NCBI GenBank assembly: GCA_948567375.1
Contig: OX419760.1
Location: 27,094,001-27,158,000, forward strand
DNA: 64,000 nucleotides
From: Lunularia cruciata
Lineage: Eukaryota > Streptophyta > Marchantiopsida > Lunulariales > Lunulariaceae
Direction: 5' to 3'
Shown here: positions 35,697-47,974 of the stretch, in pieces
Layout of the letters: each line of letters starts with the position of its first letter
Position numbering within the stretch: position 1 is the stretch's first letter
Notes under the pieces: model-generated
The model's database searches: none
What the model saw: only the letters and a program-made list of their open reading frames with translations
What the model was told of the DNA's origin: nothing
Translations under genes and position numbers: made by a program

Positions 35697-36440
35697 TTGT
35701 TGGAGAAGGATTTCATACTATGTAGTACAAGTCCTTGGGGAACACCAGTACTATTTATTCTAAAAAAGAATAGAAGACTTTGCTTCTATATTGACTACCG
35801 TGGCCTCAATAAACAAACATTGAAGAATGCATATCCCTTGCTTCAAATTGATGACTTTCTTGATCAACTAAGTGGAGCACAATACTTCTCCAAGTTAGAT
35901 CTCCAAAGTGACTATAGGTATATTTCCATTAATAGAAAGGATGTGCAAAAGACTACACTTTGCACAAGGTATGTGCATTTTGAATGGAGAGTTCTACCTT
36001 TTGGGCTTACTAATGCTCTAGTAATCTTCAAGATGAGATGCATTGAGTGTTAGATGGGCTATTGGATTGGTCCGTGGTAGTGTTATTGGATGATATTATA
36101 ATTTATAGCAACATAGAAGTAGAACATACAAATGATGTGCAAGAACTCATAAGACAACTATGTCAATGAGAGTTTTATTGCAAGAAGTCAAAGAGTGCTT
36201 TTTGGCAAAAGAAAGTTGCTTTCTTGGGTCATAAGATCTCATCATAAAAGATCAAGATGGAAGAGGAGAAAATCAAGGCAATTATTAATCGGTCTATTCC
36301 AAAGGATGCAATAGAAGTGTAAGCATTTAATTGATTGGCAATTTTTTACCAATGATTCATCTACTATCATGCTCATGTATCTGCACCATTGACCAACCTT
36401 TTGGAGAAGACCTAAAGCTTTCAATAGACCACCAAACATG
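35697..36440 (+). pseudogene. Reverse transcriptase of the chromovirus
   Basis: RNA-dependent DNA polymerase fragment. The open part (35697-36053) shows TSPWGTPVLF, FYIDYRGLNKQTLKNAYPL, DQLSGAQYFSKLDL and WRVLPFGLTNA, all in canonical gypsy order. Beyond a stop and frameshift the catalytic box appears as VVLLDDIIIYS near 36075-36110, with L in place of Y at the Y-x-D-D position. VAFLGHKIS near 36215 marks the thumb/connection. Stops and the altered box make it inactive. Confidence 0.85.
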
Positions 36441-36449
36441 TAGAAGCAT

Positions 36450-38060
36450 TCTAGAAGTTGAAATATATGGTGTCTTTAAGATCCATTCTTCAATCACTTG
36501 ATCCTCAACTACCTTGGATGCTTGATTTGATGCTTTTAAATTTGCCAATGGAGTTGTGTTGTAGAGGAACTTCCAAGTGAGTTATATCTCATTACCTTTG
36601 TGTCTCATCAACTAAACATTGCAAAAAGGAATTACTTTGCTCAAGATCAAGAACAACTAGCAATGGTGTATGCCACCAAGGTATGGAGACATTATCTCTT
36701 GGGGAAACAAGTGATCATGCAAACCAATCACAAACCCTTGTTGTAGACTCTACATTTGGAGCACATGAGGAGTTGGCATCATTGATCGGAAGAACAATTA
36801 CAATTGTTTGACCTCTAACTTGAGTACAAACCTAATAGGTTCTATGTCATCCCTGATGCCCTATTATGATGATAGGATTTGAAGTCTCTTCTTCTCATCA
36901 AGGTGGCAACTATGATAGTGCCAATCAACTCAAAAGTCCAAATCAAGTTTAGGATAGCTTTACAACAAGAACCCTTCTTTTAGATGGTCTTGTACCACAT
37001 GATAAGGAATACAACACCTTTGCCTTCAAATAAGGCTTCTATTATGTGAAAATTGGATCTATGTTCTAACATAGCGTGATCTACAACCTGTGTGCTTTCA
37101 AGAAACCTATGACTTGCCAATTGCTGGTCACATGGGTGTGGAAAAAACCTTGGGTACCCTACAATGCCAATGGTGGTGGGCTAACATGGCAAAAGATGTT
37201 TGAGAGTTTTTCCAATCTTGTGAGAGCTGCCAATGCAACAAGGCCAACAACCAAAAACCAAGTGGACTCCTTGAACCACTCATTTACTTGATGAGAACAT
37301 GTGACCTTAGATCTCATTGTGTATTTTCCCAAAGCAAGGGCATATAACAATTGGTAAAAGCAAGGGTACACAATGATCATAGTATTTGTAGATAAGCTTA
37401 GTAAGCAAATCCATTTGGCACCAATCTTTGATGTAGTGGATGCTCCAACATTGGCCCACATCAACTTTGACAATATCTTCAAGCATCTTGAGATGCCTTG
37501 TGTACTCATCTTCAACCATGATCCTTGATTCACCAAGAAAGTTTGGCAAGCACTCTTCTAGCTACCCAACAGCAAGCTTTCTTTGTCCATGGCCTATCAT
37601 CTTCAAATAGATGGACAAAATAAACATGCAAATTGCCTCTTGGAGGATATGTTTCATTCCTTTTTCAATGTTTACCATACCAATTGGGATGAACATCTTG
37701 TAGTTTTTGAGTTTTCCTACAATAATTCCAAACATACAAGCACCAAATTCTCTCTCTTCTTCCTTAATTTTGGCCAAGGCCACTTGTTCTAGATTCCTTC
37801 CTTGCTTCTCCTCCATCTCATGTCCCTCATACTTCCCTTCTTGACCATAATATCTCAATCCTTAAAACAAGCCAAATCTCATCCCCTTGTTGCTCAAAAT
37901 TGTCGGAAACAATATATGCACCAGCATTGTTGTGATCTTACCTTTCAACTTGGTGAGAATGTCACACTTTCTTCTAGTAACTAACCCTTCACACTCAATA
38001 CCCAAGTTCATAAACGTACTTCTAATTGGATAGATCCATTTGATGTCACCCAAATCATTT
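36450..38060 (+). pseudogene. RNase H and integrase of the chromovirus
   Basis: RNase H is barely recognisable at 36600-36850. The integrase zinc-binding region reads GHMGVEKTLGTLQC then CESCQCNKAN near 37130-37250. Catalytic-core sequence is frameshifted, but DGQNKHANCLLEDM (37613-37655) and WDEHLVVFEFSYNNS (37686-37730) match the region around the core Glu in plant gypsy integrases, with the Glu position altered. Inactive. Confidence 0.7.
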
Positions 38061-38208
38061 CTATGTTGCTTATTGACTTGCCTTGCCTTGTCATATGCAA
38101 ATCTACCTTGTCTTTCATATTTCCAAGTTGAAACCCTTTTTTCTAATCTATCTTTTTATTTCCTCTTGTGTCCAACCTCCTCATCCTCCTATCCTTATCA
38201 ACAATCAT

Positions 38209-38375
38209 GAGGAGTATAAAGTTGATTGTATCCTTGCACATTGTCACATTCAACATGACAACCAATGACATATGGAGTACAAAGTCCTTTGGAAAGGTTA
38301 TCCCTTTCATGATGCCACTTTGGAGCCTCTTTCTTATCTCTAAAATGCACAAATGGATATCTAAGAGTTTGAAGC
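38209..38375 (+). pseudogene. C-terminal chromodomain
   Basis: Across one frame change the sequence reads EEYKVDCILAH and then YKVLWKGYPFHDATLEPLS. The W-K-G-Y-P...D-A-T-x-E-P signature is the chromodomain at the integrase end of plant chromoviruses, thought to steer insertion to marked chromatin. It places this element in the chromovirus branch. Confidence 0.75.
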
Positions 38376-38418
38376 TTCCATAGTGACGAGGAGATCACCG
38401 ACTAGCAATTGGCAAATA

Positions 38419-38915
38419 TGTAACAACATGGAGTTTATTGACAAGTTAGTTGAGACTAATGAAGTAGCAAATATGCCAAATCAGCCAAGAATTATAAGAA
38501 TATTCTAAAAGCATCTAGGAAGCTATTTGGTACCTTCCAAGTATTGAGTAAGGTACATGCCAAGTGATGACTTCTATGAGGAAGCTTCTTGGGAAGCTTA
38601 CTAGCTAGCTTAGCTTGCACACCAAGTAAGTGGCTTCTAAAAGGAAGCTTCTTGGGAAGCTTCCTTACAAGCTTAACTTGCACGCCAAGTAGGCAACTTC
38701 TAGAATGAAGTTTTTTGAGAAGTTTCTTGGTTAGTTGGCTTGTACTCTAAAAAGGTGGCTCTTTTAGGAAGCTTCTCGAGAGCCTTGTATGTTTCCCTAT
38801 AAATACCAATGCCTAAGCTCATGCTAGGCATTTGGAGTTTCTATCATTCCAAAGTCCTAATGTGATCTTTCACTCCAACCTTCCATTCACCTATTTCTCT
38901 CCTTGGTTTTTTACA
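38419..38915 (+). repeat. 3' LTR of the chromovirus
   Basis: 497 bp, tgtaacaacatgg...ttttttaca. The TATA-like tataaata at 38798-38805 is in the same place as in the 5' LTR. It has three diverged copies of the 'cttgcacgccaagta' plus 'aaggaagcttcttgggaag' unit. No clear purine tract precedes it. Confidence 0.88.
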
Positions 38916-38920
38916 CTCTT

Positions 38921-40700
38921 TCTTTATGCTTCTCCAACTTAGCCACCTTTATGGCGTCTATCTCAACTAGTCTAAATCTCTCTCTAGCTTGTAAGGTTTT
39001 AGTCCTCATTTTCCTATGGTTAGCAAAGTCTTGGGAGAAAGATGAGATTGATGATTGCTCCCCATAGTCACCTTTGATGTTGCTCTTAGCACCTTCTTCA
39101 TCTTCTTGGACTCACCTTCCCGCACTCTTGCTTTCTTTGCTTTGTCTTGCTCTCCAACCATAGTGGCACCAAGATTCCTCCTCCATGAATCCATCTTCAT
39201 GAATACTTGAGAGCAAGATTGGCACATAATTAATAGGTGGTGAAATGTTACATTGTTCTTGCACATCTGTTGGATCATCCTCAACACGACATTCTTTGTC
39301 ACATTGTATAGCTGTAAAGCTAAATCAAATGAATCTAAACCTAGTACAAGAGAGATAAAATCAAATTATGTGGTTCTTGACTATGGAGTGTCTTCCACAA
39401 TCAACTCTTCATAATCCTCATTTTTTGTGTGGGCATTTTTTGGGTCAATTTCCTCCCATTATCATGCAACTCAATAATATCAAATCCATTCCCTAGCCCC
39501 AAAATGACAAGAGTAATGAGAGAAATATTAGCATATCTCCCAAACATCACATCCATCTAGTAAACATATGAGCACAAGTGATTTAGCTTGTCCTTTATTT
39601 TTTTCCATTCCTTCTTCAGCTCCTTCTTAGCTAAACCCTTCTTTCTGCTCTTATTCTTGAAGTCATGGGCAAACTTGTAAGAGGTCGTCTATCATTGCAA
39701 GTTCTTCTTTGATCTAAACCCATTCATTCCTTGGGGAAATCCTCTCCCAAATTGCACTAGGAATGTAGCCATCATATTGAAGGATCTGCTCTTTTTCATG
39801 GGATCCTTGCAAGAGCTATATGTGATATGCAAAAATGCTCAAAATCTTCTAAATATTCTAAGATCTACAAGTAGATGATTGACTATTCTAAATCTCTCAT
39901 TGAACTTCTTGTCAATATCCTTTGCATGGTTCATGGAGTAGTTGTACCAATTGCTATGCACTCCTTGTCAAATGCATTGCATATGGATGCAAAATATGGA
40001 AAAAGCTTTATAATTTACTTGGGTGGAAAATTTGACCTAGATGAGGGACAAAATAGTACTCTTTGACATCAATTTTAACCAAAACATAAATTTATCTATT
40101 AGTTAATGCCACGAGAGAACTAAGCATAGGGGAGTAGATCCCAAGGAGAGAGAGGGGTGTGTGCTTGGATAGAAGGACAAGGAGACAATGAGGTGCACAC
40201 TTGGAGAAGGAGGCAAGAGGCAAGCTTTTGGAGAAGGTGAGACTCCTAGACCCAAATTTTGCATTACCCTTGAACAACAAAAGACTATAACTATTAAAAA
40301 GAGAGTGTAAGCACAACTGAATGTGATCATCAAGGTCCATTTCAGGTTTCCACCTTTTAAAAATCAAATTTTGTCTTTAGTCTTTAATCAAAATTTGGCT
40401 TTAGACTCCAATGGCGGCTCAATTTTGCGAGGACAATAGATCTTTCTTGCTTCACTTCAATGCACTTCAATTGCTACTGCTTATTGTTTAGAAGCCTGGT
40501 CTTGGAGCATAAAAGAATTTACATTTGCCAAACATGAGCTCTATAAAAGGATTGAAGTGATCGTGTTTTTTGTTTTTTAAAGACACCTTAAAGAAAGTGC
40601 AACCTTGACATCCCACTCTCCCTAGGATTTTAGCACCATGTGTCATATTGCAAATCTTCCATGTGTTGTTTGATTTGACCAAGATGATTTATGAGCCTTA
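38921..40700. other. No gene seen
   Basis: Decayed sequence between the chromovirus and the copia element. It contains a 98-residue Lys/Met-rich open stretch at 39006-39302 (-) and a purine-rich patch near 40120-40260. None has a recognisable motif. Confidence 0.35.
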
Positions 40701-40711
40701 AAGAAGCACGT

Positions 40712-41230
40712 TTAATTAAGGTCAAATTTAGGTCCTTTATGTAAAAATATTGTCAATAAATCAGCACACATATCTTCAAAAGGTAAATAGCTAATACTGA
40801 TTTCTTCACTGAGTAACAAATCCTTAATAAAATGATATTGAATATCAATATGTTTATTTCTATCATGATTCTTTCTAGTGGAAGCAATAACCATTCTACT
40901 CTTATTATCACAAAATATACTTGTTGTTTTTCAAGGATAACACATGTTTGAAATTAGTTGTCTTATCCATATTGCTTCAATGATCGCTATGTTTAAAGCC
41001 ACACATTCAGCTTGAATACTTGATAGAGCAACTGAATTTTGCTCTTACTCACCCAGCTTATTTCTCATCTTGCAAGGAGGAAGCAAAGTCCACCAGTAGA
41101 CTTTAAAGTATCCATATTTTCAACATATGTTGAATCTGAACATCCCTTAAAATGCAGTGGTGATCACAAGCAAAAATACTTGAGTGATAAATTGAGTGAT
41201 AAATGTAGAGTCCCTTGCATACAATAGAAA
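40712..41230 (-). pseudogene. Copia RNase H
   Basis: The open part 40712-40894 reads RNKHIDIQYHFIKD and ISYLPFEDMCADLLTIF, the conserved C-terminal end of copia RNase H. The element's coding sequence ends with KFDLN. Upstream portions are broken. Confidence 0.75.
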
Positions 41231-41605
41231 AATTTTTTAATGGCTATATAATGTGCATGTCCAAGTTTGGTCATGCATTGAGCAATAATACTAATGGAGT
41301 AGGCAATATCTAGTGGAGAATAGATCATTGTGCACATTAAATCACCAACAACTCTTTAGCATGGAATGGTCTTCATATAAGCTATTTCAACTTGGGTGGA
41401 TGATGAGTGATCAACATGCAATGAGCAGAAAGAGACAAAAACAGATTTACAATTCAAAAAATTTGAATTGATCAATCTTGTTACAAATATAATTGGTTTG
41501 GTTGATCTTCACCCATCCTTGTTGCAAAACTTGTTGAAGATGCATACCAAGGACATATAAGCTTCACCCAGATTTGACATTTTAAACTCAGGATTGAGTA
41601 AACTC

Positions 41606-42300
41606 TCAACAGAGGAGTAATGTAAGGCTTGACAAAGCCAATATTAAGTCATCAACATATAATGCTAATATAAGCATAGCAAAGTCCCTGTAAATATTAT
41701 ATATATTATTATCAATAATAGAGTTGATAAAATCAATTTCTAGTAAAGTATAGTGTGGTCTCTCATTCCATATATGTGTGGATTTCTTCATACCATAAAT
41801 AGATCTATAACCAGACAAACAAGAGTATGATCAGGAAATTAATCCTTCAAGAAGAGCCATGTAGATTTGCTCGTGAATTTTGCTATAAAGAAATTAGCAA
41901 CAACATAAAATTGATATAACATCATATCAAAATGCATTGCCAAGGCAAATAAAATGCACAAGGATTGAAGGTTCATAGTTGGAGAGAAAGACTTGGAATA
42001 ATCAATACCATGAATTTGAGTAAATCCCTTAGCTACCAAAAAAGCTTTAAATTTCTATATTTGACCATTGACAATAGGTTTGATCTTGAAGACCCATCAA
42101 TAACCAACAATAGTCCAGCCATTAGGTAAGGAAACCACAATTCAAGCTTGCATTGTGGCCATGTTTTGGAGCTCAGCCTAAATAACAACTTTCCAATGTG
42201 GAACATCAAGTCCTGAAATATTTGCATTATAATTAGAAGGCTTGTTAAAGGATTGCAAGGCAAATAGAAGTAGCGATTTTTACCCTTTGATCTCTTTAGC
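41606..42300 (-). pseudogene. Copia reverse transcriptase
   Basis: VAKGFTQIHGIDYSKSFSPT (about 41980-42040) and LALYVDDLILA (about 41650-41685) are two hallmark copia motifs, the second being the catalytic Y-V-D-D box. SGYRSIYGMKKSTHIWNE precedes the box as expected. Stops split the domain. Confidence 0.88.
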
Positions 42301-42699
42301 TTTCACCGCCTTGTCATACTTCTTAGTCATACTTCTTAATAGCCTTAGAAACTCAAGAGTTGCATCTCAATGTAAGTGGGGGAGTAGGGGGTAAGAAAGG
42401 AAATGGATGGGGATCTTGGTCTCCTATGATAATAGAGGAGTTCATCTACTTGTAAGAGAAGATGGAAATAGAGTAGAAATAGGAGAGGTTGATTGGGCAG
42501 GCATTGGTTGAGTATTTGCAAAAGATGTGGAAAATCCCATTGAAAGGGAAATACATGATACATCTCTCATTGAAGTAGGTAATATCAGGAAAGAGGTGAA
42601 ATGAAAATAAGACAAGGAGATGCTTGGAAGAAGAGAACATCAGATCCGAGAATGAGATCTTCATCTTCATTGGATTTATTAGATGATAATAATTGATCC

Positions 42700-43900
42700 A
42701 TCACAATTTAGTCCTCTAGAATGACAACATCTCATGAGATGATAATTCAATTATCACTCTTGTGCCCCAAGCAATATCCTTTACTTTCTTCACTATAACC
42801 CAAGAAAATACATGTGGCTATTCAAAAATCAATTTTGGAGTGCAAGTTATTATTATTACGGGCAAAAGAAAGACTACCAAAACACTCATAAGTGTTTTAA
42901 AGATGGCTTATGTCCATACTATAGTATATAGAGGGTATTTCTGGGAAATAATGCTTTGTTGGGGCAGCGGTTATGGACATAGTTTGATATGATAACTGCT
43001 TCTTCCCAATAAGTCTTTGATAAATTTGACTCATATAACATGCATAGAATGGCATTGATGAGTGTTTGATTTTTTCATTTTGACATTCATTCTGCTAAGG
43101 TTGTAAGAACCTAGATTTGTCTCTTTATGCCTCTAGAAGAACAGTACTTGTTAAAAGCATCACTCTTGTATCCTCCAACATTGTCATATCTCAACATCTT
43201 GATCTTTGAAGGAAACTAGTGTGTTTCAACGTTGAGAAAATATTGTGTAAAACGGGTTACGGCCTTTGATTTATTTTGCATGAGATACATAAAACAATGT
43301 TGAGAGACATTGTTGATAAATAATAGAAATATATTTAACTTGAATGTGTAGGAGGATATATTGGACCACATATATTTGAATGAACAAGACCAAGTAATTC
43401 CTTGGCTCAAGTGGTAGGTTTGGTAGAAAATGGTATTTTGGATTTCTTGTCATATAAACATGAAGTACATTGAGAAAGAGGTTGATTCTTTATTGAAAAA
43501 TTATAAATATCTACAATAAGACCTTTCAAGAAAAGTTGATGAAGTTTAATAATGCTTATATGGCCCAATCAACAATGCCATAATTTAGAGGGATGATGTA
43601 CAATAGGACAATTGTTGATTCAAGAGGTGAAGACTATGATGCAAAGTTTATCTAATTTTGTTGTCAAAGTGCATGTATTAACTAATTTGTCTTGACTATC
43701 ACATAATAATTTTGTTTAGTCATTAATACAAACCTTTCCACAAGATCCAGCTATTTGATGGCAAAAGGATTTCTCCTTAAAACAAGGATGTGAAAAGTGT
43801 ACTTCACAGTTTTTGAATCGCCCCAAGGAAGCAAAAAGTCAAATTATTTGAACAAATGATATCTTGGGTGGAGTTATCACCAATATATACTTTTTAGGCA
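42700..43900 (-). pseudogene. Copia integrase
   Basis: Broken frames show LWHCLGHISI-like sequence, LHQLFLKGLI and a Cys pair (CTSC) near 43450-43600. VHSNICGPI near 43360 is the D-x-x-G-P region with D altered. LGYSEESKGYC near 42770 lies at the C-terminal end. This is the GAG-pre-integrase plus core of a copia element. Confidence 0.8.
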
Positions 43901-43904
43901 TGGC

Positions 43905-45650
43905 TTAAGGTTGATAAGTAATAAAACTATCTTGTGAGCAACCCATGTTATTAGTGACTCTCAAATCAAGATACCAATAATTATATTGGCTTGAAGAAGA
44001 TATTGAATTATAAGCAAGTATAGTATATAAATAAATGGAAAAATATGCTTGAGCTTTTGATGATTGTGAATTTGCTACAAATTCATCTATTGCAATGCTT
44101 GAAGTGATGTCCAATTAGATGGCAATAAAAACATTTCATGTTCTTGTTGGGATTTCATTGATTGGCTATAGAAGGTCAAGACAAAGATGGTGAAGTAGTT
44201 GAAGTATTGAAGGAGCTATTTTTACCTCTATAGAACTTATGATTCTTTCTAGTACCTTGCATTGGACTTGTTTCTTGAAGGAAATTTCCCCTCAGAATTA
44301 TACAATGTAGTTGTGTGCTCAAACATCTAAGTCTTTAACATTTTATCTTCATGAAAGAGATATGTCATTAGGTTTTGCAAAGTCAGGTTTTGTTGACCTT
44401 ACAATGAAGTCATAAGGGTTTGGAAACTATTTGGTATGTTGCGCATCATAGTAAGCATATGATTGTTGTCAAAGTGTGTACGCCCACATAAAGTAGTTGG
44501 TCAACTAAAGTTATGAAGCAATGACCATTTTTAGTAACGTTGTCACCTTCCTTCATTTTCAACACATGAAGTTCAGCTTGCAAATAAATTCTTGTTATAG
44601 CATCTTGACCTTCATATAATTGCACAAAAATAGTCCAAGCTTTTGAAGCCAGTCAAAAAGAAGTTACATGACAAATCTAACTATCATCAAGTTGATTTCT
44701 TGTAAAAGATAATACAAAAGCATTACTTGTATTTCAATCATCAACACTACCAAGGCATATAAATGACAACATGGGAACTATAGCAACTATTTGACCAGCC
44801 TATGCAAGAGCATTAACAATGTGAGTAAGATGGGGTTGGGTAGCATTGACTATCCCCATATGCCCTATAGCTTGGAGAAAAAGGCTCATTTGTAATTTCC
44901 AAATGAAATATTACGTCTCATTAAACTTTGGGATATCTTCAACCTTCAACATTGTAGTTTGTTGCATCATAACAACAGATGTTGGATAAAATGAAGAAAT
45001 TACAAAGGTAAGTCTTAAGATCTTGAAACTTTTAGTTGCTTGTAAGCAAGTTGAATAAATAATACAAATTTGCATCAATTTTTAAAATCAAGTAGAGGCG
45101 GGGTCCTCAAGATTCAATATTTGGATAGAAAAAATCTCCAAATCAAGATACAAAACAATATTCAATCAAATCTTAAACTCAAAAGTATATGAGTTGGGTT
45201 ATGCAAGGTTGTGTCAAGTAAATTTGGTACTTCCATAGACTAGTACTATTATTTTAATTGCTTTACATTCTCTTGAACCTTAATCAAAGGCACGGGTTGC
45301 CAAATATTGCCATGCAATAGTCAAATTGTGCCATGCAATAGTCAAATTGAGGTAGATTGATAAGTTAGTCTGTGTTGATAATCAGCTGAATTCAATTTTG
45401 CAGTTTTGTCCACTTGGAATGTTTCAATTTGTTAGGTTAAGATTGTTCACCAAGCAATTTCATCAAAAGAGATTTTCTCTTGAAATTGCTATAGGAATGA
45501 TCTAATTTTGAGGTTTTGGATCTTGGATCAATAGATTTAAATTTGTAGAATTTCTCTCCAAAAAACACATTAAATAGATTTTCAAAGAATAGAAGAGCAT
45601 CCTCTCCTATTATCCTGAAATTTTGAGACACAAAGTAATCAAAAACCTAA
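43905..45650 (-). pseudogene. Copia Gag and protease
   Basis: YWYLDLRVTNNM near 43960-43995 is the copia protease active-site region (normally W-x-x-D-S-G-A-x-x-H), with the catalytic triad damaged. Upstream to 45650 the Gag is heavily decayed. A perfect 21-bp direct repeat sits at 45308-45349. Confidence 0.65.
45308..45349. repeat. Perfect 21-bp tandem duplication
   Basis: tgccatgcaatagtcaaatt plus g occurs twice in direct succession inside the copia Gag region. The exact identity points to a recent slippage event. Confidence 0.9.
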
Positions 45651-45670
45651 TCGTTAATTTTTCTAGATCA

Positions 45671-45682
45671 GCTTTGATACCA
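45671..45682 (-). promoter_or_regulatory. Copia tRNA primer-binding site
   Basis: On the minus strand this reads tggtatcaaagc, directly next to the LTR. It is one base from the initiator-Met primer site. Confidence 0.85.
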
Positions 45683-45943
45683 TGTAAGAAATACTCAATA
45701 GAGAGAATACAAAGAGAGTTTAATGAATGAGTTTTAGAAAATATTATAATGCAGAGAATACTCTCATTTATAGCCTCAAAGGTAAAACCTCAAGAAGCCA
45801 AAGCTGCAAAACACAATATGTATATTCATGTTGACTATTCATTCCTAAGTAGGATTAAGCCCTAGTTTAGATCTCCTCGTCATGTTACTCTAAATCTTGA
45901 GGATAGTAAAATAACCAATTGTTTAAGATGCTATAATCTAACA
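45683..45943 (-). repeat. Copia 5' LTR
   Basis: In element sense it starts tgttagattatag, a common copia LTR start, and ends tatttcttaca next to the primer site. A TATA-like ctataaatg lies near 45770. The inner end is secure; the outer end is inferred from the TGTTAG motif because no second LTR is available. Confidence 0.6.
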
Positions 45944-46489
45944 AATAGAGTTTACTCAACTAAGAGGCAAACTAAACTGCAAACAAGCTAGAGACTGACC
46001 TCAATATTCAAACCAAGTTATAATAATTGACTAACTTAATATTTTGTTGAATATATGATATGCTCAATCTATTACTCACGCAGATAGAGTCTTTGTCATG
46101 GTATAACTTGGATACACCTATGGCTTATGCAAAATAAATTCCAAAATAAGATCTCATTATGGGGTCTCAAGAAAAAAAATTATGGCAGCTTTTAATTTAG
46201 GTTAACCTCCCCTCAAAAATCTGGACTACGTTAAACTCTAAATTAAAAATAATTATCATATATTTATTCGAACAAGTTAAGGATAATATGTAGTTCATAT
46301 TATGTGCATATTCATTACTTTGATTTCTGGTGTAACATTGCATCTACTTCCTGTAGATGTAGTAGTTGGCCTTGTAACCTATCCTAGAGGTTTACTCATT
46401 TCGGAAAACCTGAAGCATTCGGTTATTTTGTCTTTTCTAAGCACCTCCCCAATTTGAGGGGGTTATTTAAGGTTATTTAAGGTGCACCT

Positions 46490-46640
46490 TTTGGGTGGAA
46501 TGTAGCTGCCGTTAAAGCGAAAGTATGTCAGTGGGAGCGCAGCTTCAGAGAAAAACCCCGTATCTGACGCCTCTGGACCTGGCCCAGAAAGGCAAGTGCG
46601 CAAATGAGGAAATACCAAAGAAATGACGACATAGAGAACA
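46490..46640. other. CpG-containing patch of unknown nature
   Basis: Amid CpG-poor DNA this stretch (gctgccgttaaagcg, gggagcgcagc, ccccgtatctgacgcc) keeps several CpGs. It is preceded by a doubled aaggttattta. The 90-residue ORF across it (-) has no recognisable motif. It may be a young insertion or a structured RNA gene, but neither can be shown. Confidence 0.3.
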
Positions 46641-47189
46641 TGAAAGAAAAAGAAGAATCCAAGATTCAACTCTCGCCTACTGTTTTCAAAGGAGAGAGAT
46701 GAGAGAATGTGATTTGAAAGTACTATGTGTGACAAATTTCAAGATCTTTTACTTTGCTGGGACTGAAATCTGAATATATTATTCATACGAAAAAGTTCAT
46801 GTGTCAACCTCAACTCGTGATAAAGTGTAACCACCAGGAAACCAATAATACAATTGCTGCAGTCGACTACAGTCGTTGTATGGCAACTTAAGGTTGACAG
46901 TCTACAAAACGTTAGAAAAGATCTCTTCTATGGCATATGGGTGATTTAGGTCGCTTGGTTCTGATAGAGTATCTTATTGTAATGAGAATTTTCTATAAAA
47001 TACTATACTTGACTCAATAAAGAAAAATTATTGTGAAAATGAATGCTTTGTAAAACTTTTTAATAAAGTGATGGGTCATTTAATTTCTTCAAGAAGGTCA
47101 AAATTTGGAGGGTTATGGGAAGGATTAGGCACTTGTTTCAAAAAATTACCATTATATAAGAGTGTAATATGTCAAAAACAAAGAAGAAG

Positions 47190-47425
47190 CCATGCCAAAC
47201 CTTTCTAAGTGTCATAAGAAAATGGCTCCAAATTTGAAAGCTCATGCCAAAACTTATTATGTGTCACAAGGAAATGGCTCAAAATTTGAAAGCTCCATTT
47301 TGAATATAATGTTGCTATGTGTCATAAGGAAATGCCTCAAAATTTGAAAGCTCATGCCAAAACTTGTTATGTGTCACAAAGAAATGGCTAAAAATTGGAA
47401 AGCTCTATATGGAATATAATTTTGT
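47190..47425. repeat. Tandem repeat, four diverged units of about 55-60 bp
   Basis: The unit 'tatgtgtcacaaggaaatgg' plus 'ctcaaaatttgaaagctc' repeats four times. Alternate units share extra sequence (catgccaaaactt versus ttttgaatataat), giving a higher-order dimer of about 120 bp. Confidence 0.75.
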
Positions 47426-47974
47426 AGGTGAGGAGTGTTGTAGAAGGGAGATCATAATCAAATATCTTTTGGTGCAATTTTTCTAGGCAAAAAGTTAATT
47501 TAGATTGATTGTGCCAACATTTCTCATTGTTGTGTATTTGCATTTGAACATTTGGATTGAGTAATGAGTGCAAACAAGAATATTAAGAAAACTCTCTATC
47601 AATGCACCAACTTGAGAAAATTAAGTGTGCAATCTTTTGAGTTGAGGAAATTCATAAGACCTACTTTGAGAAAGCACACTCTAGAAATTTGAGGATTTGA
47701 ATTGAGTTTAGTGAAGCATGGAGGACATAAACTCTTAGAACACAAATCTTCCTTCAATTGACTCTTCCTCTCTTATTCAAATCTTAGACTTTCTACTCCC
47801 ATAGATCTTTCACCTCCTTGTGTTGATATCAACTAGTCCCAATTCAACTCCTGTTTTGGCCAATCCCTTGCAGTTGCAAATTTTTATATTTTAAGATCTT
47901 TTCAAATGATGACAAAATTTTAGATCTTTTTCAAATGATGATTTTCTTTACTTGTCCCACTCATACATGTACAA

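Larger units (their letters stand above)
29574..38915 (+). mobile_element. Ty3/gypsy chromovirus, complete ends, inactive
   Basis: A 9.3-kb LTR retrotransposon. Its two LTRs share tgtaacaa.atggagtttattgac at the start and end in ttttaca. It is flanked by ctcct (29569-29573) and ctctt (38916-38920), a target duplication with one C/T change. A tRNA primer site follows the 5' LTR. Internal sequence shows Gag, protease, reverse transcriptase, RNase H, integrase and chromodomain in that order on the plus strand, with stops and frameshifts throughout. Gag is interrupted by about 3.7 kb of purine-rich DNA. Both LTRs have drifted apart, including C-to-T changes and repeat-copy differences, so the insertion is old. 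Confidence 0.9.
40706..45943 (-). mobile_element. Ty1/copia element lacking its 3' LTR
   Basis: On the minus strand the order from high to low coordinates is LTR, primer site, Gag/protease, integrase, reverse transcriptase, RNase H. Integrase before reverse transcriptase defines copia. Many stops and frameshifts are present. Below about 40706, where RNase H ends, no sequence matches the LTR at 45683-45943, so the 3' end appears deleted or replaced. Confidence 0.85.
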
